From the NCBI GenBank assembly GCA_951799405.1, contig OX637332.1, positions 7,011,001 to 7,075,000 of the forward strand: a DNA stretch of 64,000 bases, given 5' to 3'. The first letter of the stretch is position 1. Each line of letters opens with the position of its first letter. This DNA is from Agapetus fuscipes (taxonomy: Eukaryota; Arthropoda; Insecta; Trichoptera; Glossosomatidae). Under the pieces are notes generated by a model, which worked only from the letters and a program-made list of their open reading frames with translations, did no database searches and was not told where the DNA came from. The position numbers were made by a program, and so were the translations under genes. This document shows positions 20,332 through 31,564 of the stretch, in pieces.

Positions 20332-22422
20332 AGAGTGGTGCCTTATTGATGACCAAATTTATGAAGATATTTCTGATTTTGGTAAGATGAAAAAACAAAA
20401 TTTGGATAAAAAAATATTGGCTTTAGAAGGATTTCAAAAAACAGAATTTGTCATCGAAAATCAAAACCCCATCAAATTTTTTGATAGATTTATAAATCTA
20501 ACAAGTACTGACTTTAATATTGATGAAAAACAATTATTGAATAAAGGACCAAAGTTTAATTTCATATCAGAGAATAATAAAAATGTAGATGTACTTAAGG
20601 TTGATATAGAAGTGGCTATAAATAGTGACAAAAATATGACCAACAAAAATTCAATCAAACACAAAATATCTGAAATTATTAATCAAAATCCTGTTATTTT
20701 AAATAAATCGGAAACTATAGAAAGAAACAAGAATAATAAAATAATCAACAATTTGAGGAAGAAAATAAAAGATAATGAAATCATAATGACAAAAGGGGAT
20801 AAAGGGAATTCAATTGTAGCTATTGATAGAAAATTGTACATGGATAAACTGAAAAATGCCATTGTAGATGACAAATGCCTGATATTACCTGCAGATCCAA
20901 CCGAAAAATATCAAAAAGAATTAAATAGTTATCTAAATAAAAGCGACTTTACTATGATTGAAAAAAGAAATTTAACATTAATGAACCCTATTGCACCACG
21001 ACTTTATGGTTTAATTAAATTACACAAACAAGACTACCCCACGAGACCTGTTGTATCTTATATTAAGGCTCCAGCTGTTAAGGTTTCAAAATTTCTCAAC
21101 TCACAAATATTGACTCATACACAATTCACGTCCAAATATAGTATAAAAAATTCATTTGAATTAACTCAAAAATTAATCACCATGAAACCACCTGAAAACT
21201 CAATACTGGTATCTTTTGATGTTAAAAATCTTTTTACAAATGTTCCAGTTTCAGAAGTTGTGAAGATAATTGAACACAAATTAGAGAGTAATTACACAGA
21301 TTCAAATAAAAAGAAACAAATTATTGATTTGTTAAAATTGTGTATGAGTCAAAATTATTTTTCATTTGATGAAAATTTTTACAAAATATTGGATTCTTTA
21401 CCGATGGGAAACCAACTTTCCCCATTATTAAGCAATATTTATATGGATTCCTTTGAAAATCAAATATTTTCATCAAGCAATCAATTAATAAAGTGTGTGT
21501 TTTGTTACTTTAGATATGTTGATGATATTTTTTGTGTTTGGACAGGTTCCAGAAGACAGTTGGATATATTTTTAAATTTCATTAATTCCATTAATTCGTC
21601 ACTTCAATTCACTTTAGAGATTGAACAGGGGGGGTTTTAAATTTCTTAGACATAAGCATCCAAATTGTAAATAGTCAATTTAAATTTGGAATATTTAGAA
21701 AGCCAACGTATACAGATACCATAATACATAAATTTTCTAATCATCCATATTCTCAAAAGATGTCAGCATTTCATGCCATGGCCCATAGGTTACAACAGTT
21801 GCCACTTGATGATGAGGAATATAGGAAAGAATACAAATGTATTATGGATATTGCAATCAATAATGGGTATAAAGAAAATGAAATAAAACAGATAATTAAG
21901 AAACATGATATCCAGGACATTTTCAAAAAAATTATTTATCCTGTAATTACTAATCAAAATTTAGATAGACCTTGGCGAAAATGTTTATTTGTAAATAATA
22001 GTATTTCATACAAAATTAAAAAAAATTTAAAACATGAAATAAACTTTGCTTTTTACACTAAAAACAATCTACATAAATTACTGTTCAACAATAAGGATAA
22101 AGTAGATAAATTGGATATGGGTGGAGTGTATAAAATTAAATGTAATGACTGTGAGGCTTTATATATTGGTGAGACAGGGAGATCAGTACGCACAAGATTT
22201 AAAGAACATTCCAGAGCACTCAGAGGCTTATCTGCATACTCTGAGATGGCAGACCATTGCATTGATAAAGACCATACTTTCGATATTACCAATGTAGAGG
22301 TAATGCACTCTGAGTGTGAAGTGAGGAGACTGATGGCTCTGGAAGCGTTGGAAATCTACAAAAATAAAAATAAAGACTTAGTGAATGTGCAGATTCCCTA
22401 TGTTTCACCAATATTGCAATAA
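20332..22422 (+). pseudogene. Penelope-like element ORF (RT + GIY-YIG), 5' truncated by gap, one frameshift
   Basis: The reading runs from the gap to 21640, then continues in the -1 frame (from about 21637) to 22422. The RT part contains APRLYGLIKLHK, TRPVVSYIKAP, LVSFDVKNLFTNVP, LPMGNQLSPLLSNIYMD and FRYVDDIFCVW with the catalytic YVDD near 21515-21527. After the shift it continues LNFLDISIQIVN. The C-terminal endonuclease has GVYKIKCNDC, LYIGETGRSVRTRFKEH (the GIY-YIG signature with arginine and histidine), and the glutamate in ALEIYKNKN. The CxxC before YIG and the RT/GIY-YIG order are diagnostic of Penelope-like elements, which insert by target priming. The frame breaks in a run of seven G at 21628-21634. 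Confidence 0.9.
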
Positions 22423-22720
22423 TTTTGTTTTTTATTTGTTATTATTATTATTATTTTTATTTAACTAACATATTTTATTTTTATTGTATTAAAATTTTTA
22501 ATTTCATTATACCTAACACTAATGCATTTTTGAATCTTAAAATTTTTGTCTATGAATTTTGCTTTTGTTTTGGAAAAAAAGTTGTTTTGAAAATTGTTTT
22601 GAAAATTATTTTATAAAAATATATTTGTAACCATTCTGCTCTTGAAGATGCCTCATTAGGCGAAAATATTCGAGCATAAACAAATAAAATAAAGTGAATT
22701 AAAACAATGTTTAACCATTT
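22423..22720 (+). mobile_element. 3' terminal region of the Penelope-like element
   Basis: The AT-rich sequence after the stop carries a hammerhead-like motif (H2) and then 'aaataaagtgaattaaaac', shared with foldback unit F1. This is where Penelope-type long terminal repeats carry ribozymes. The outer edge near 22720 is approximate. Confidence 0.65.
22636..22677 (+). ncRNA. Hammerhead-like ribozyme motif H2
   Basis: Stem I strand UGCUC, core UUGAAGA (C3 replaced by U), stem II GCC/GGC with loop UCAUUA, GAAA, then AUAUUC and the stem I complement GAGCA (five pairs). The UUC before GAGCA is an acceptable NUH triplet. It lies about 215 bp after the Penelope stop codon, which supports the element association. 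Confidence 0.6.
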
Positions 22721-23531
22721 ATATTTTTAAATATTTATATTAACGCAAGAAATCATTTTTTGTGCTAAATTTATGAAGAAACATCTGTAATCGTTTTTAT
22801 TCGGTTTTCTTACTGCCGTACTAATAAATTTACTGGGAAACCATAGTTTTTTTTTCATTAAAAAAAATGAAAATTTTATTCTGTAATGAGGCCTAGGCAT
22901 GTGGATTGGCATAGACAATATCGTATCGTCACCCAGCTGGGTTGCTAGGGAAAAGGCATACAAATATTTTGTTATTAGGAGGACTGCCGTCCTTAGCAAA
23001 CAGGCAGAAAAAAGGTCCAAATTAAAAAAAAATATGTCACGGAATTTACTTTTTCTTTTCAGTTCTTGTTTCTTGGTTTCGTTCATTATACAGTAAATTA
23101 TTTTATTTTAAATAGTCTATAAAACCATTAATTGCCCATTCAGAATTTTATCTTTTCCCTGGATAAGATTATTTCTTAATTATCCTCGAGTTTAACAGCC
23201 GTGATGTTAAGAGCTGTTTTATAATCATGGTTATCATTAAATTATATATCTAGGTAATAAAATTCAATGCTGTGCACATAGCTCGAGAAAAGTTCGATCT
23301 TCCTGTTTAAATTTCCTTGTGTTTTCTTTTAATTTATTTTACTTTTTTTATTTTTTTTATTTTATTAACGGACATGATAGTCCATTATGAGAATCAAATA
23401 ATAAAATATAATTAAAGCCTTTTGCTCCTTAAAATATCCATTATCCAAAAAAAAATTGAGAGAAAAAAGAATCTACAATAACAGTTTTACAAAAGCACCA
23501 AATCCTGATTTACAGCGGCAACATTCCTCGT
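22721..23531. other. AT-rich non-coding sequence
   Basis: No gene or known repeat recognised. Confidence 0.4.
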
Positions 23532-23776
23532 CTTCTTGGTTAGTATGAGGCTGACCATCCATACTGAAAAAAAATGGTTCACTTTGCCAATGTCACCCCT
23601 GTTTCAGGGAAGGTTGGCAAGAGTTGCAGGGCTTATGTTCATTTGAGATTGGGTTTTATGTTTTTAAGTCCACATGCGGCATGCGTAAGCGTAAACTTAG
23701 ACGTTTACTCTTATGGGAATGCATTTAATTTGAACCTTAAATGGAACATATATTTGCAACTTAGATTATAGATAGA
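23532..23776 (+). repeat. Family M repeat, full-length, subfamily B
   Basis: It runs from 'ttggttagtatgaggctgac' to 'ttgcaacttagattatagat' with all internal blocks in order. Confidence 0.85.
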
Positions 23777-24369
23777 CCTATAAAATGAAATTAGCCATGG
23801 TGGCCGATTGAAATTGATATTAAAAAAGGCGGAAGAATATAAGTTTGACCCTGCATAGCCTGTAGCTTTAAAATCCTAAGTGCTAAATCTACCTACACGA
23901 TGAGTAACGCGATTGCACCTCTAGAACTTTTGCATTAAATTTCGCAACACCGTTAAGGTGCGATTCAATTGTGCCTCTAACGTAAATTCGCACTACTTTG
24001 TAAGCGCCCATTGTCGGCTCAAACAACAAAACGCAATGCCTGGCGCGGCCCGAAGGCTGCACTGGGCCAAATTATGTAAAATGGAGCCTCGGATATGAAA
24101 ATGAAAATTGGTATATTGCCAAAATGTACGGAGAACACACAGGATTTCCGCTGTAGCGCAGTCCGAGCGAAACAGACCGATGTGGATGCGGCCTCTCGCA
24201 GCACAGAACTGTACCAAATGTACATATAACGTGTACCACATGCATCAAAAGTTCATGCAGCATGTACCTAGGGCCATGATGCAATGCGCTGTTGCAAATG
24301 TACCTACGTTTCCAGAACAATCATACACAGAGATCATTTGGGTGAATTATATTTGTTTGTATTCCTCGT
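23777..24369. other. Unique, moderately GC-rich non-coding sequence
   Basis: Positions 23990-24330 are open in several frames, but nothing resembles a domain. No repeat family is recognised. Confidence 0.3.
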
Positions 24370-24870
24370 TCTCCTTGACTGATAGGTTGGTACGAGGCTG
24401 ACCACCCGTGCTGTAAAAATCGGTTCACTTTTGCCAATGCCACCCCGGTTCAGGGAACGGTGGCAGGAGTTGCAAGGTTTATGTCCATGTGAGGTTTTCT
24501 TTATTTGTATGCACACATGCAGAATGTGTAGGCGCGAACCTACATGTGCCTGTCTGTAGGCATGCATTTCATATGAGCCTTAAATCGCACGTTTAATAAT
24601 AAAGAGAAATAACTCGAAAATTGGTAAAATCGAGATTTTGTAATAAAACGCAAGGACAATGCGAGAAGAATAGGTAGAATGCGACAGCCGTTCAATTTGG
24701 ACGAATATGACCGAGATAAAACATCGGCCGCCCTTTTCATCCCATACAAGTTGTACTGGTTGTCTGAACTTCAAACGTGATTTCCCAACATTCTCTTTAT
24801 TATTAAACGTGCGAAATGTTAACATATCCTTGCAGCTTGGATTATAGATAGATTATAGATAGATTATATA
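24370..24870 (+). repeat. Family M repeat, interrupted by a MITE
   Basis: The 5' part is 24370-24585 and the 3' part 24814-24870. Removing the MITE and one copy of AAAT restores the family sequence 'ccttaaatgttaacatat'. Confidence 0.85.
24586..24813. mobile_element. MITE family T, copy 1, 228 bp
   Basis: Perfect 21-bp terminal inverted repeats CGCACGTTTAATAATAAAGA(G) are flanked by AAAT direct repeats. Compared with copy 2 at 31565 it lacks about 18 bp next to the right TIR. The ends could instead be read as TCGCACG/CGTGCGA with a 2-bp duplication. No coding capacity. Confidence 0.85.
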
Positions 24871-24893
24871 ACTGGATGTAATTAATTGCGTGT

Positions 24894-24983
24894 ATTCCTT
24901 GACTTTGAGGTTGGTATGAGGCTGACCACCCATATTGTAAAAAATAGTTCACTTTTACAATGTCACCCCTGTGTAAGGGAAGT
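24894..24983 (+). repeat. Family M repeat, 5' fragment
   Basis: 'attccttgactttgaggttg' to 'tcacccctgtgtaaggga', then truncated. It faces the minus-strand copy at 25037. Confidence 0.8.
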
Positions 24984-25036
24984 GTAAAGTTGAAGAATTT
25001 ACAAATACAGCTTTGATCCGATAATTGAATCTTTAA

Positions 25037-25249
25037 TCAAAGTTGTTAGATTTTCAAATTCTTATTTAATGCATGCCCACAAACAGACACGTTGATTTGT
25101 GTTTACAAATTAAAATCCAAACTTTAAATAAACATAAGCCCTTCAACTTTTGCCGACCTTTCCTGAGACAGGGATGACATTGGAACCACAGTGAAACATT
25201 TTTAAAGTATAAGTGGTCAGCCTCATACCAGCCTATAAGTCAAGGAATA
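25037..25249 (-). repeat. Family M repeat, minus strand, subfamily A-like
   Basis: It runs from 'tgcatgcccacaaacagac' to 'cctataagtcaaggaat', and the 3' end is partly lost. It forms an inverted pair with 24894-24983. Confidence 0.8.
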
Positions 25250-25315
25250 TGTGATATGGGAAAAAAATTAAAATAAAAATAAAATGAAGAAGCTCATCGC
25301 AGGCATGGGCAAAAT

Positions 25316-25400
25316 TTCCGGATGTTCCAGCTCCATTAGACCGCGGCAACAGATCCCGGAAAGAAAGTATTACATGTCAACCGCCGGCCGTGTCAGCCTA
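25316..25400 (+). mobile_element. Penelope-type (family 2) terminal fragment
   Basis: 'gttccagctccattagacc', 'gcggcaacag', 'cccggaa' and 'ccgccggccgtgtcagcc' match, in the same order, the sequence at 32944-33020 (minus) and 33285-33338 (plus). The family is named Penelope-type because the 32990 copy carries a hammerhead-like core. Confidence 0.45.
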
Positions 25401-26026
25401 AAATAAATTGCACAGAATCTGCACTCGACTTTCTTGCAAAAATTAACCCACTGTATGACGTATGTAAAGCTATAATCATCTACCAGCTTATGCAGTTTCA
25501 ATGAAAATATAATATATCGATAATAAATCAATTTTTTCTACTCCCATTTGGTAATTTACTAATTACAAAACGGCTAACGCAATCACAATGCCATACATTT
25601 CTACACCCGTTGCATAATGTTACATTATGCAACCGGTAACCGTGTTAAAATGAACATGTGCGCATGCGCATTGTCAGAATTGGAACCATTTTTTACTTTC
25701 AAATGTCAACCTTGTATGGGGGTATGAAGACCTGTCAATCCAAGATGGCCGCAAGCGATCAGCTGATTAGGCTTCATACAATATTAGTGATATTCGGTAG
25801 GTAGGAATTACCGTGGTGATGAGACTTTCAGCCCTGTTCAGATGAAAATAAATAAGTATATTTTATGTGTAGAGTCAAATAAAAATTGTTAATAGTGCTA
25901 AAATTTATCGAATTTATTTATCGGATTGCTCCAAATAAAGCTTTCCTTTTTTCAATGGAAAATAAAAGGCTTGAAAGGAAAACAATACAAAAAATTTCAC
26001 CGCAAAAAATAAACAAACTCAAAAAG
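25401..26026. other. Non-coding sequence
   Basis: It contains an inverted 'cataatgttacattatgc' near 25613 and 'gcgcatgcgca' near 25663. No gene or family recognised. Confidence 0.35.
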
Positions 26027-26257
26027 TTACTTGGTTAATAGGTGAGTATGAGGTTGATCACCTATGCTGTACAAATTTGGTTCACCTGCCAATACAACTG
26101 CAGGGCATATGTTTATTTGAGTTTTGGGTTTGAATGTTTAAGCTTATATGCAGGATGTAAAAGCGCGACCTTATACATATGTGTCGGCTTGTAGGCATGA
26201 ATTCAATATGAAACCTAAATATAATTTATTTTTACAACTTAGGTTATATTAGATAAT
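26027..26257 (+). repeat. Family M repeat, diverged, near full-length
   Basis: 'ggtgagtatgaggttgatc' to 'ttacaacttaggttatatta', with a roughly 25-bp internal deletion after 'ggttcacctgcc'. Confidence 0.75.
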
Positions 26258-26384
26258 CGAAGGGAATGATAAATCACACGATTTGACAAAGGTAAGGTTT
26301 AAATTACTTCAAATGGACGAGTACATTATAATGACTATTATTCACTATTTTGTTAATTCTCTCATGGTCGTAGAAAAAGTATTG

Positions 26385-26505
26385 TATGCCACTGCACGTA
26401 ATTAGTCTTTGTAACACTCGTGCTTTCTATTGTGCCATTCGGCTGCGCCTTATGGCACAAACTAGCACTCGTGTTAAAAAGACTATCATTACTTGGCAGT
26501 GGCAT
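26385..26505. repeat. 121-bp foldback palindrome
   Basis: The left arm 26386-26438 and right arm 26451-26505 are near-perfect inverted copies: 'tatgccactgc' with 'gcagtggcata', 'aacactcgtgct' with 'agcactcgtgtt', 'tgtgccat' with 'atggcaca'. The loop is about 12 bp. It could form a long hairpin in RNA or a cruciform in DNA. No ORF. Confidence 0.8.
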
Positions 26506-26595
26506 AAATAACTATTATTCCACGGCGGTGTGTACCTGCATACCCGTGCGAGTATGGAAATAGCCATATAAATTCTTAAGTGAATAAAAAATATT

Positions 26596-26696
26596 TGGAT
26601 GATTTATTTGGTGAGCGCCGTTTTGTGTGAATCACACCTCAAGAGTCCTCTGCGAGGTTGGTCTTCTCTGGAAAAAGCGCCAATTACACAAGAAAG
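26596..26696 (-). mobile_element. SINE2 3' fragment, minus strand
   Basis: 'tggatgatttatttggtgag' to 'gcgccaattacacaag' matches the SINE2 3' half. The head is missing. Confidence 0.75.
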
Positions 26697-27632
26697 ATCC
26701 TCGACTCATAGGTTGGTATGAAGCTGATTTCTGTACTGTACTGTACTGTATCCTGCCACCGTTTCATTAGGGGTGGCCGGTACCTCCGCAGATGCGCCTC
26801 CACTTTTTGCTGTCATCACCTTTTTCATACATACTCTTCTCTTATTCTCACTCTGCAGGATCCATTCTTTCGCAATCTCACCTATTTGGTCTAACCATTC
26901 TTTCCTCAGCCTTCCCCTTCCACGCTTTCCTCTGACATTTCCTTTGTACACTTTCTTCATTAGTTGTTCATCATCCATTCTTTCAAGATGTCTGAACCAT
27001 CTCAACGTACTTTTTTGTACTTTCATTCTCATATTCTCTTTTATACCACACTCGTTCATCACTCAAGCATTACGTACTCTATCACTCAGTGTCTTTCCAG
27101 CCATTGCTCTCAGGTAAGCCATTTCAACCGTACTTACATACTTTACTCAGCTCACATTCATTAAGCCTCACTTCCACCAACCAATATGCCATTGTGGACC
27201 GCCGATCTCATATTCTTCGTAAGTTTCCTATTCCTTGTAATGCTTCCAATCGTTTCCATTACACTTCTTCCTCTACTAGCGCGCTTTTCCAATTATTTCG
27301 TCAATTTCGCATTCGACTCAAACTTGCTTCCCAGATAATCAAATTCTTTCACGACCTCCACTCTTTTTTCATTCAGTCTTATCTCAATTTTCTCGCATTT
27401 CTCAGTCCTCCTAAAGTGTAAAAAATAATTCACTTTGTTAATGTCACCCCTGTTTCAAGGAAGGTCGGCAAAGTTGCAGGTTTTATGTTCATTTGAGATT
27501 TGGTTTTAATTTGTAAGTACAAATTCAGCATTCGTAAGCGCAAACTTACACGTACCTGTTTGTGGGCATGCATTTCATATTAGTTTTGAATGTTTATATT
27601 TCATTGCAACTTATATTCTAGATTATTATAGA
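26697..27632 (+). repeat. Family M repeat interrupted by LINE P
   Basis: The 5' piece is 26697-26728 and the 3' piece 27416-27632 (subfamily A). The LINE between them explains the break. Confidence 0.8.
26729..27415 (-). pseudogene. LINE P, C-terminal ORF2 fragment
   Basis: The minus-strand frame at 27062-26706 reads ...STLRWFRHLERMDDEQLMKK...GKRGRGRLRKEWLDQI. This is the LRWFGH-x-x-RM and GRPRxRWxD type tail that ends RTE-like and related insect LINE polyproteins. The 3' UTR contains 'ggtaccggccacccctaatg' and ends in a (TACAG)n tail (plus strand 26735-26752). The N-terminal RT is absent, so it is a 5'-truncated copy. It is inserted in a family M repeat whose own 'catactgta' resembles the tail unit. 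Confidence 0.7.
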
Positions 27633-28672
27633 TGGTCATTGAACCCTTCTGTATGCAAACTAGGACTTTGTATGGTGGGTAAACTTTTTAGTTATATTTT
27701 GAAAAAGTAACGACTGATTATTATTGGTATTTATAAAATTTTAAGAATGGCAGCCTTTTATCTATTTTTAACCCTTTGACTACCAAGAAAATTGCTAATA
27801 CATTTTGTATGGAAAATTTTCACTTTGTATGGCGGCTATACTTTTGATTCACTTTTTGGAAAAAATAATGATGGCAATATATAGGTTATTATTATTGTTT
27901 TACATTTGTTCTACATTATTTTTTTATTAACCCTCTAACTGCCGAGAATTTTTCCATTACTTTTTTCTTTTATATGGCAACTCCCTAAACCGAGATTATG
28001 ATGAAGAAATTATTATAATTATTAGATAGCACTATTATATAAATGGATTCACAAAAAAATTAAGAAAAATCGTCGGAGCAGTTTTTGAGAAAATCGCATT
28101 TTAAATTTTCAGCTCTTCGGAAGCCATCTTGAATTTTCAAAAAATTAAAAAAAAAATGATTACGAATTAAAGTAATAAGCTTGTTCTTTCTAAAAAATTT
28201 AAAACAAATTTAAATATCTTGCATTTTAATAGGTTTTTGTAATATTTTCGATTTAAAATTTCAGGTTGTGTAAACGGTGCTTTATATTTATTTTTTCAAA
28301 AAACTTTTTTTGTAAATTTGTAGAAATTTATGTTGTCCATAATATTGTAAAAAAATATATTTTTGTTGACCCCTTAACTTTCGAGAAAATCACAATCGTT
28401 TGTTTTTTTCATATGGCAGCCCATAGACACAGATTAGTAAGAGTGTTGTTATAACTAATTTATTAAGTTAAAAATAATTAGTGGCAACTCTGAAAATTTA
28501 AAAAAAATTCTTGGAGCCGTTTTTGAGAAAAGTGCAATTTTATGTTTTTTTTGTATGGCAGCCATCTTGAATTTTCAAGTTGGTGTAATGCCATGTTATT
28601 CATACTTAATACATGTCCAAAAAAGTTGATGTAGCCAAAATTTGGTATCTCTAGGTCTTATACTTTGGAAAG

Positions 28673-28736
28673 TGACACACACACATACATACATACATAC
28701 ATACATACATACATACATACATACATACATACATAC
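28673..28736. repeat. (CATA)n microsatellite
   Basis: About 15 uninterrupted ACAT units preceded by (CA)n and followed by 'agacggacg'. Confidence 0.95.
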
Positions 28737-28837
28737 AGACGGACGTTTTTGAAAGATAGTGTTTTTTGGCATGTCCCGCACCAGGACAACTCATTTCCGT
28801 GAAAACCTCGAAATTTTTTTTTCACACCAAATCATAA

Positions 28838-28871
28838 CTTTCTTTTATAGCCTTCGGCTATAGCAAGAAAG
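28838..28871. repeat. Short perfect hairpin
   Basis: 'ctttctt...tatagcc' pairs with 'ggctata...aagaaag' around a two-base loop. It sits at the end of the preceding repeat block. Confidence 0.6.
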
Positions 28872-29227
28872 TAAAAATAGTTCCTTTATTTGAGCTTTTT
28901 AATTGTTTATTACTTACAAACTTTGATTAGTACAAGACTTAATTGTTTGGTGAACGTTGAAATAATATTCCAATATCGATATTTTTGTGCATTAAAACAC
29001 TTTGTAAGCGATTGAAACAATCTGAAATAGTTTAATGGAACGTTGTTCATTATTTTCAAAATTTAATATTTTCTACTCTAAATAAGCGAATGTTTGTGTC
29101 CTTTATGAATTTATCGTGGCACTTCTATTTCCCGTACTTCTTCTCTCTCTACCTGCAAAGCCTGCGTGCTGTTTTTGGTGAACGTGCTTCTAGTATGCTC
29201 TGAGAACTTTGTCTTCCACCTGATAAG

Positions 29228-29935
29228 CACTTGTATCTACTTACAAAATTTTAGGGAGCTCAAAATTCATGTACCTACACTCAAGGATCTACTAATGCAC
29301 ATCTACTTATAAAATTTTAAAATGTTCATAATTCACACTCTCCACTTATGTGTTAAATGAACATTTACTTACGCAATTTTGGGGAGCTCAAAATTTACGT
29401 TCCTACCTACACTCAAAGATCTACTAATGCACATGTATTTATATAATTTTATAAAGTTCATAATTCACACTGCCACATATGTGCAAATGCACATTTACTC
29501 ACGCAATTTTGGAGAGTTTAAAATTTATACACACATACCTACTTATGCACATCTATAGGCTTATTAATTTTAGAGAGTTCATAATATAAACACACATCTA
29601 CTTATATAATTATAAAAAACGTTCAAAATTCACACACACAAGTAAGTGTGAAATGTACATCTACCTACGCAAGTATTCAAAATTAATACACTCATAAGTG
29701 TCCAATAATGCACATGTACTTACGTTGTTATAAAAAGTTCAAAATTCACACATGCAATTTTGTGCTTAAACCGCACTTGTAGGTACTCACGTAATTTTCG
29801 AGAGTTCAAAATTCACACACATCTATGTAGGTACATGCGCAATTTTATAGAGTTCAAAGTTCACGCACAATATTAGGCGAACGCTCTAGTGCTGTATACA
29901 CATATAAGTAGCTACTAATGCACATAATCATTATG
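29228..29935. repeat. Degenerate tandem array, about 65-bp monomers arranged as dimers
   Basis: The monomer wording 'atgcacat..acttacgcaattttagagagttcaaaattcacac' recurs about eleven times. In the first half, type A units ('gggagctcaaaatt') alternate with type B units ('aaagttcataattcacac'), giving a higher-order repeat of about 130 bp. Later units are more mixed. No ORF. Confidence 0.75.
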
Positions 29936-31564
29936 TACTTCCTTTTTCCAGTGGAACGGAGGGAGTTGTTATAGCAGAAGCATGGCGGGACTAGTTTCCT
30001 GCACCTATCGATCCAACACCCTTACAAAGGAGAGCACGGCACAATAGTCACTTATCCACGAGGGCTGGAATAACGATTTCAAAAAAACGCTTGTGGCCTA
30101 CCCTGTTTAAAATGATACTTGTTACACGCACAATACACTTTTGTTCCATCAGAATCTAATGATCGGAACAATGATGAACCCACTCATTATAATATTGAAA
30201 GCGATCACTTAATATTTGCTTAGCTGAGAAAGCGTTTTTATGTTGTATTACTCATATTAAAAATACATTTTTCACTAGTACAGAATTTTTTTTTTCCCAA
30301 AAACATTTAACATAACGATTATTATTTTTCTCCTTTTCGACATGGATGATCAACTTTATTTAACTTATTTATGTTACTTTTGAAATATTTGTATCACTTT
30401 TAACTTATCTGGTATTATTGTAACGCCACAGTACGAGAAACAAGTCATAAAGTTTATTTATTTAATTATTGTCAGGTACAGGCGTACGGAAACAATTTTG
30501 TACAGATATGAATTAGGCAAAAAAAAAGTATAAATACAAACCTACAGATCTTTCAAATAAAAACTTAAGGAGAAGATAACATATAATTTTATTTTGAATA
30601 TAAAAGACGAAACAATTTCGAAATGAGGTTTCTGAAATACGTACTGGCATATTATTGTTACCACAGATCACATTGTTACCTTACGTCTTCAACGGGAACA
30701 TTTCGCATGTTAAATACCACCCGATTGTCTTAGGAGCGGATTATAAAGCTAAGCTGTGTGTCTCACCTCGCTGCCGGGACTTCGCACCGTCTCTCTGTTT
30801 ACTCGTCTAATGATAACCACCCTTTAATATTAATTTAATTGGATGAAAATTGCAGCGGGGTGTGGAGCACTTACCGAGCGATCAGGTCGGGTCGCCTGCG
30901 GAGCGGGCGGGCAGTCCTCAACCCCAGTAATCATATCATCCACTCCGGTATCTCCTCAAGAGGGGCTACAAAAGCTATTTGTAAGTTAACAAGGTTTAGT
31001 CCCCGTATTTAGCCCGGGACGGTCGCCCGCGTTAGCACACAATTATAATCCTTTGCATTGTGCGCCCGCCGACGGAGTGAAATTTCCTGTTTTAAGCTGT
31101 AAAGTGTAAAGCATATCGGGAAGTCACAGGCCGAGCTCGGGGGGGGGGGGGGGGCGGCTGGAAGATTATGCAAGACGTGCAATGTGCTTAATTGCTGTTG
31201 GCGAACACTCGTAAATAATGTATTGCGGGAACAAGTTGCTGGTGATATTAATGCTGGCAACTTGTTACATAGTTGACGACATGTTATCACTAAAAATAGC
31301 TGGAATAATGATAGACCTGTAGGGAATGATGATGCATGCGGGAAATAAAACATGTGCAAAAATTTACGTACTTACTTAATTGAATTATAACAAACAAATT
31401 TTCTACTTCAAAGGATGCTGATTATGATAATATTTTTTTCTGTAACTTATTTTCAATAAGTCCGTAAAACTAAGCCCATTTATGTATTTTTCTCGGTTCT
31501 TTTCATCAGTTCCAAGCCTGAAGAGGACGGTTTGCTTATTTTACTTACTGACCTTCTACCACAT
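29936..31564. other. Non-coding; unique GC-rich block at 30740-31330 with a 16-G run
   Basis: Positions 30740-31330 are clearly richer in G and C than their surroundings. They are free of recognised repeats and contain sixteen consecutive G at 31139-31154. They are a candidate regulatory or conserved non-coding block for scratch. The minus-strand 116-codon frame there shows no domain. Confidence 0.3.

Larger units (their letters stand above)
27650..28871. repeat. Degenerate repeat with roughly 435-bp internal periodicity
   Basis: The motif 'aaccctctaactgccgagaa' near 27935 recurs as 'accccttaactttcgagaaa' near 28368. 'agccatcttgaattttca' near 28122 recurs near 28561, also about 435 bp apart. 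A third, weaker start lies near 27770. A (CATA)n run and a terminal hairpin close the block. The whole may be one complex non-autonomous element. Confidence 0.5.

Noticed and set aside
28596..28781. Protein with MYVC repeats
   Set aside because: It is a translation of the (CATA)n microsatellite.
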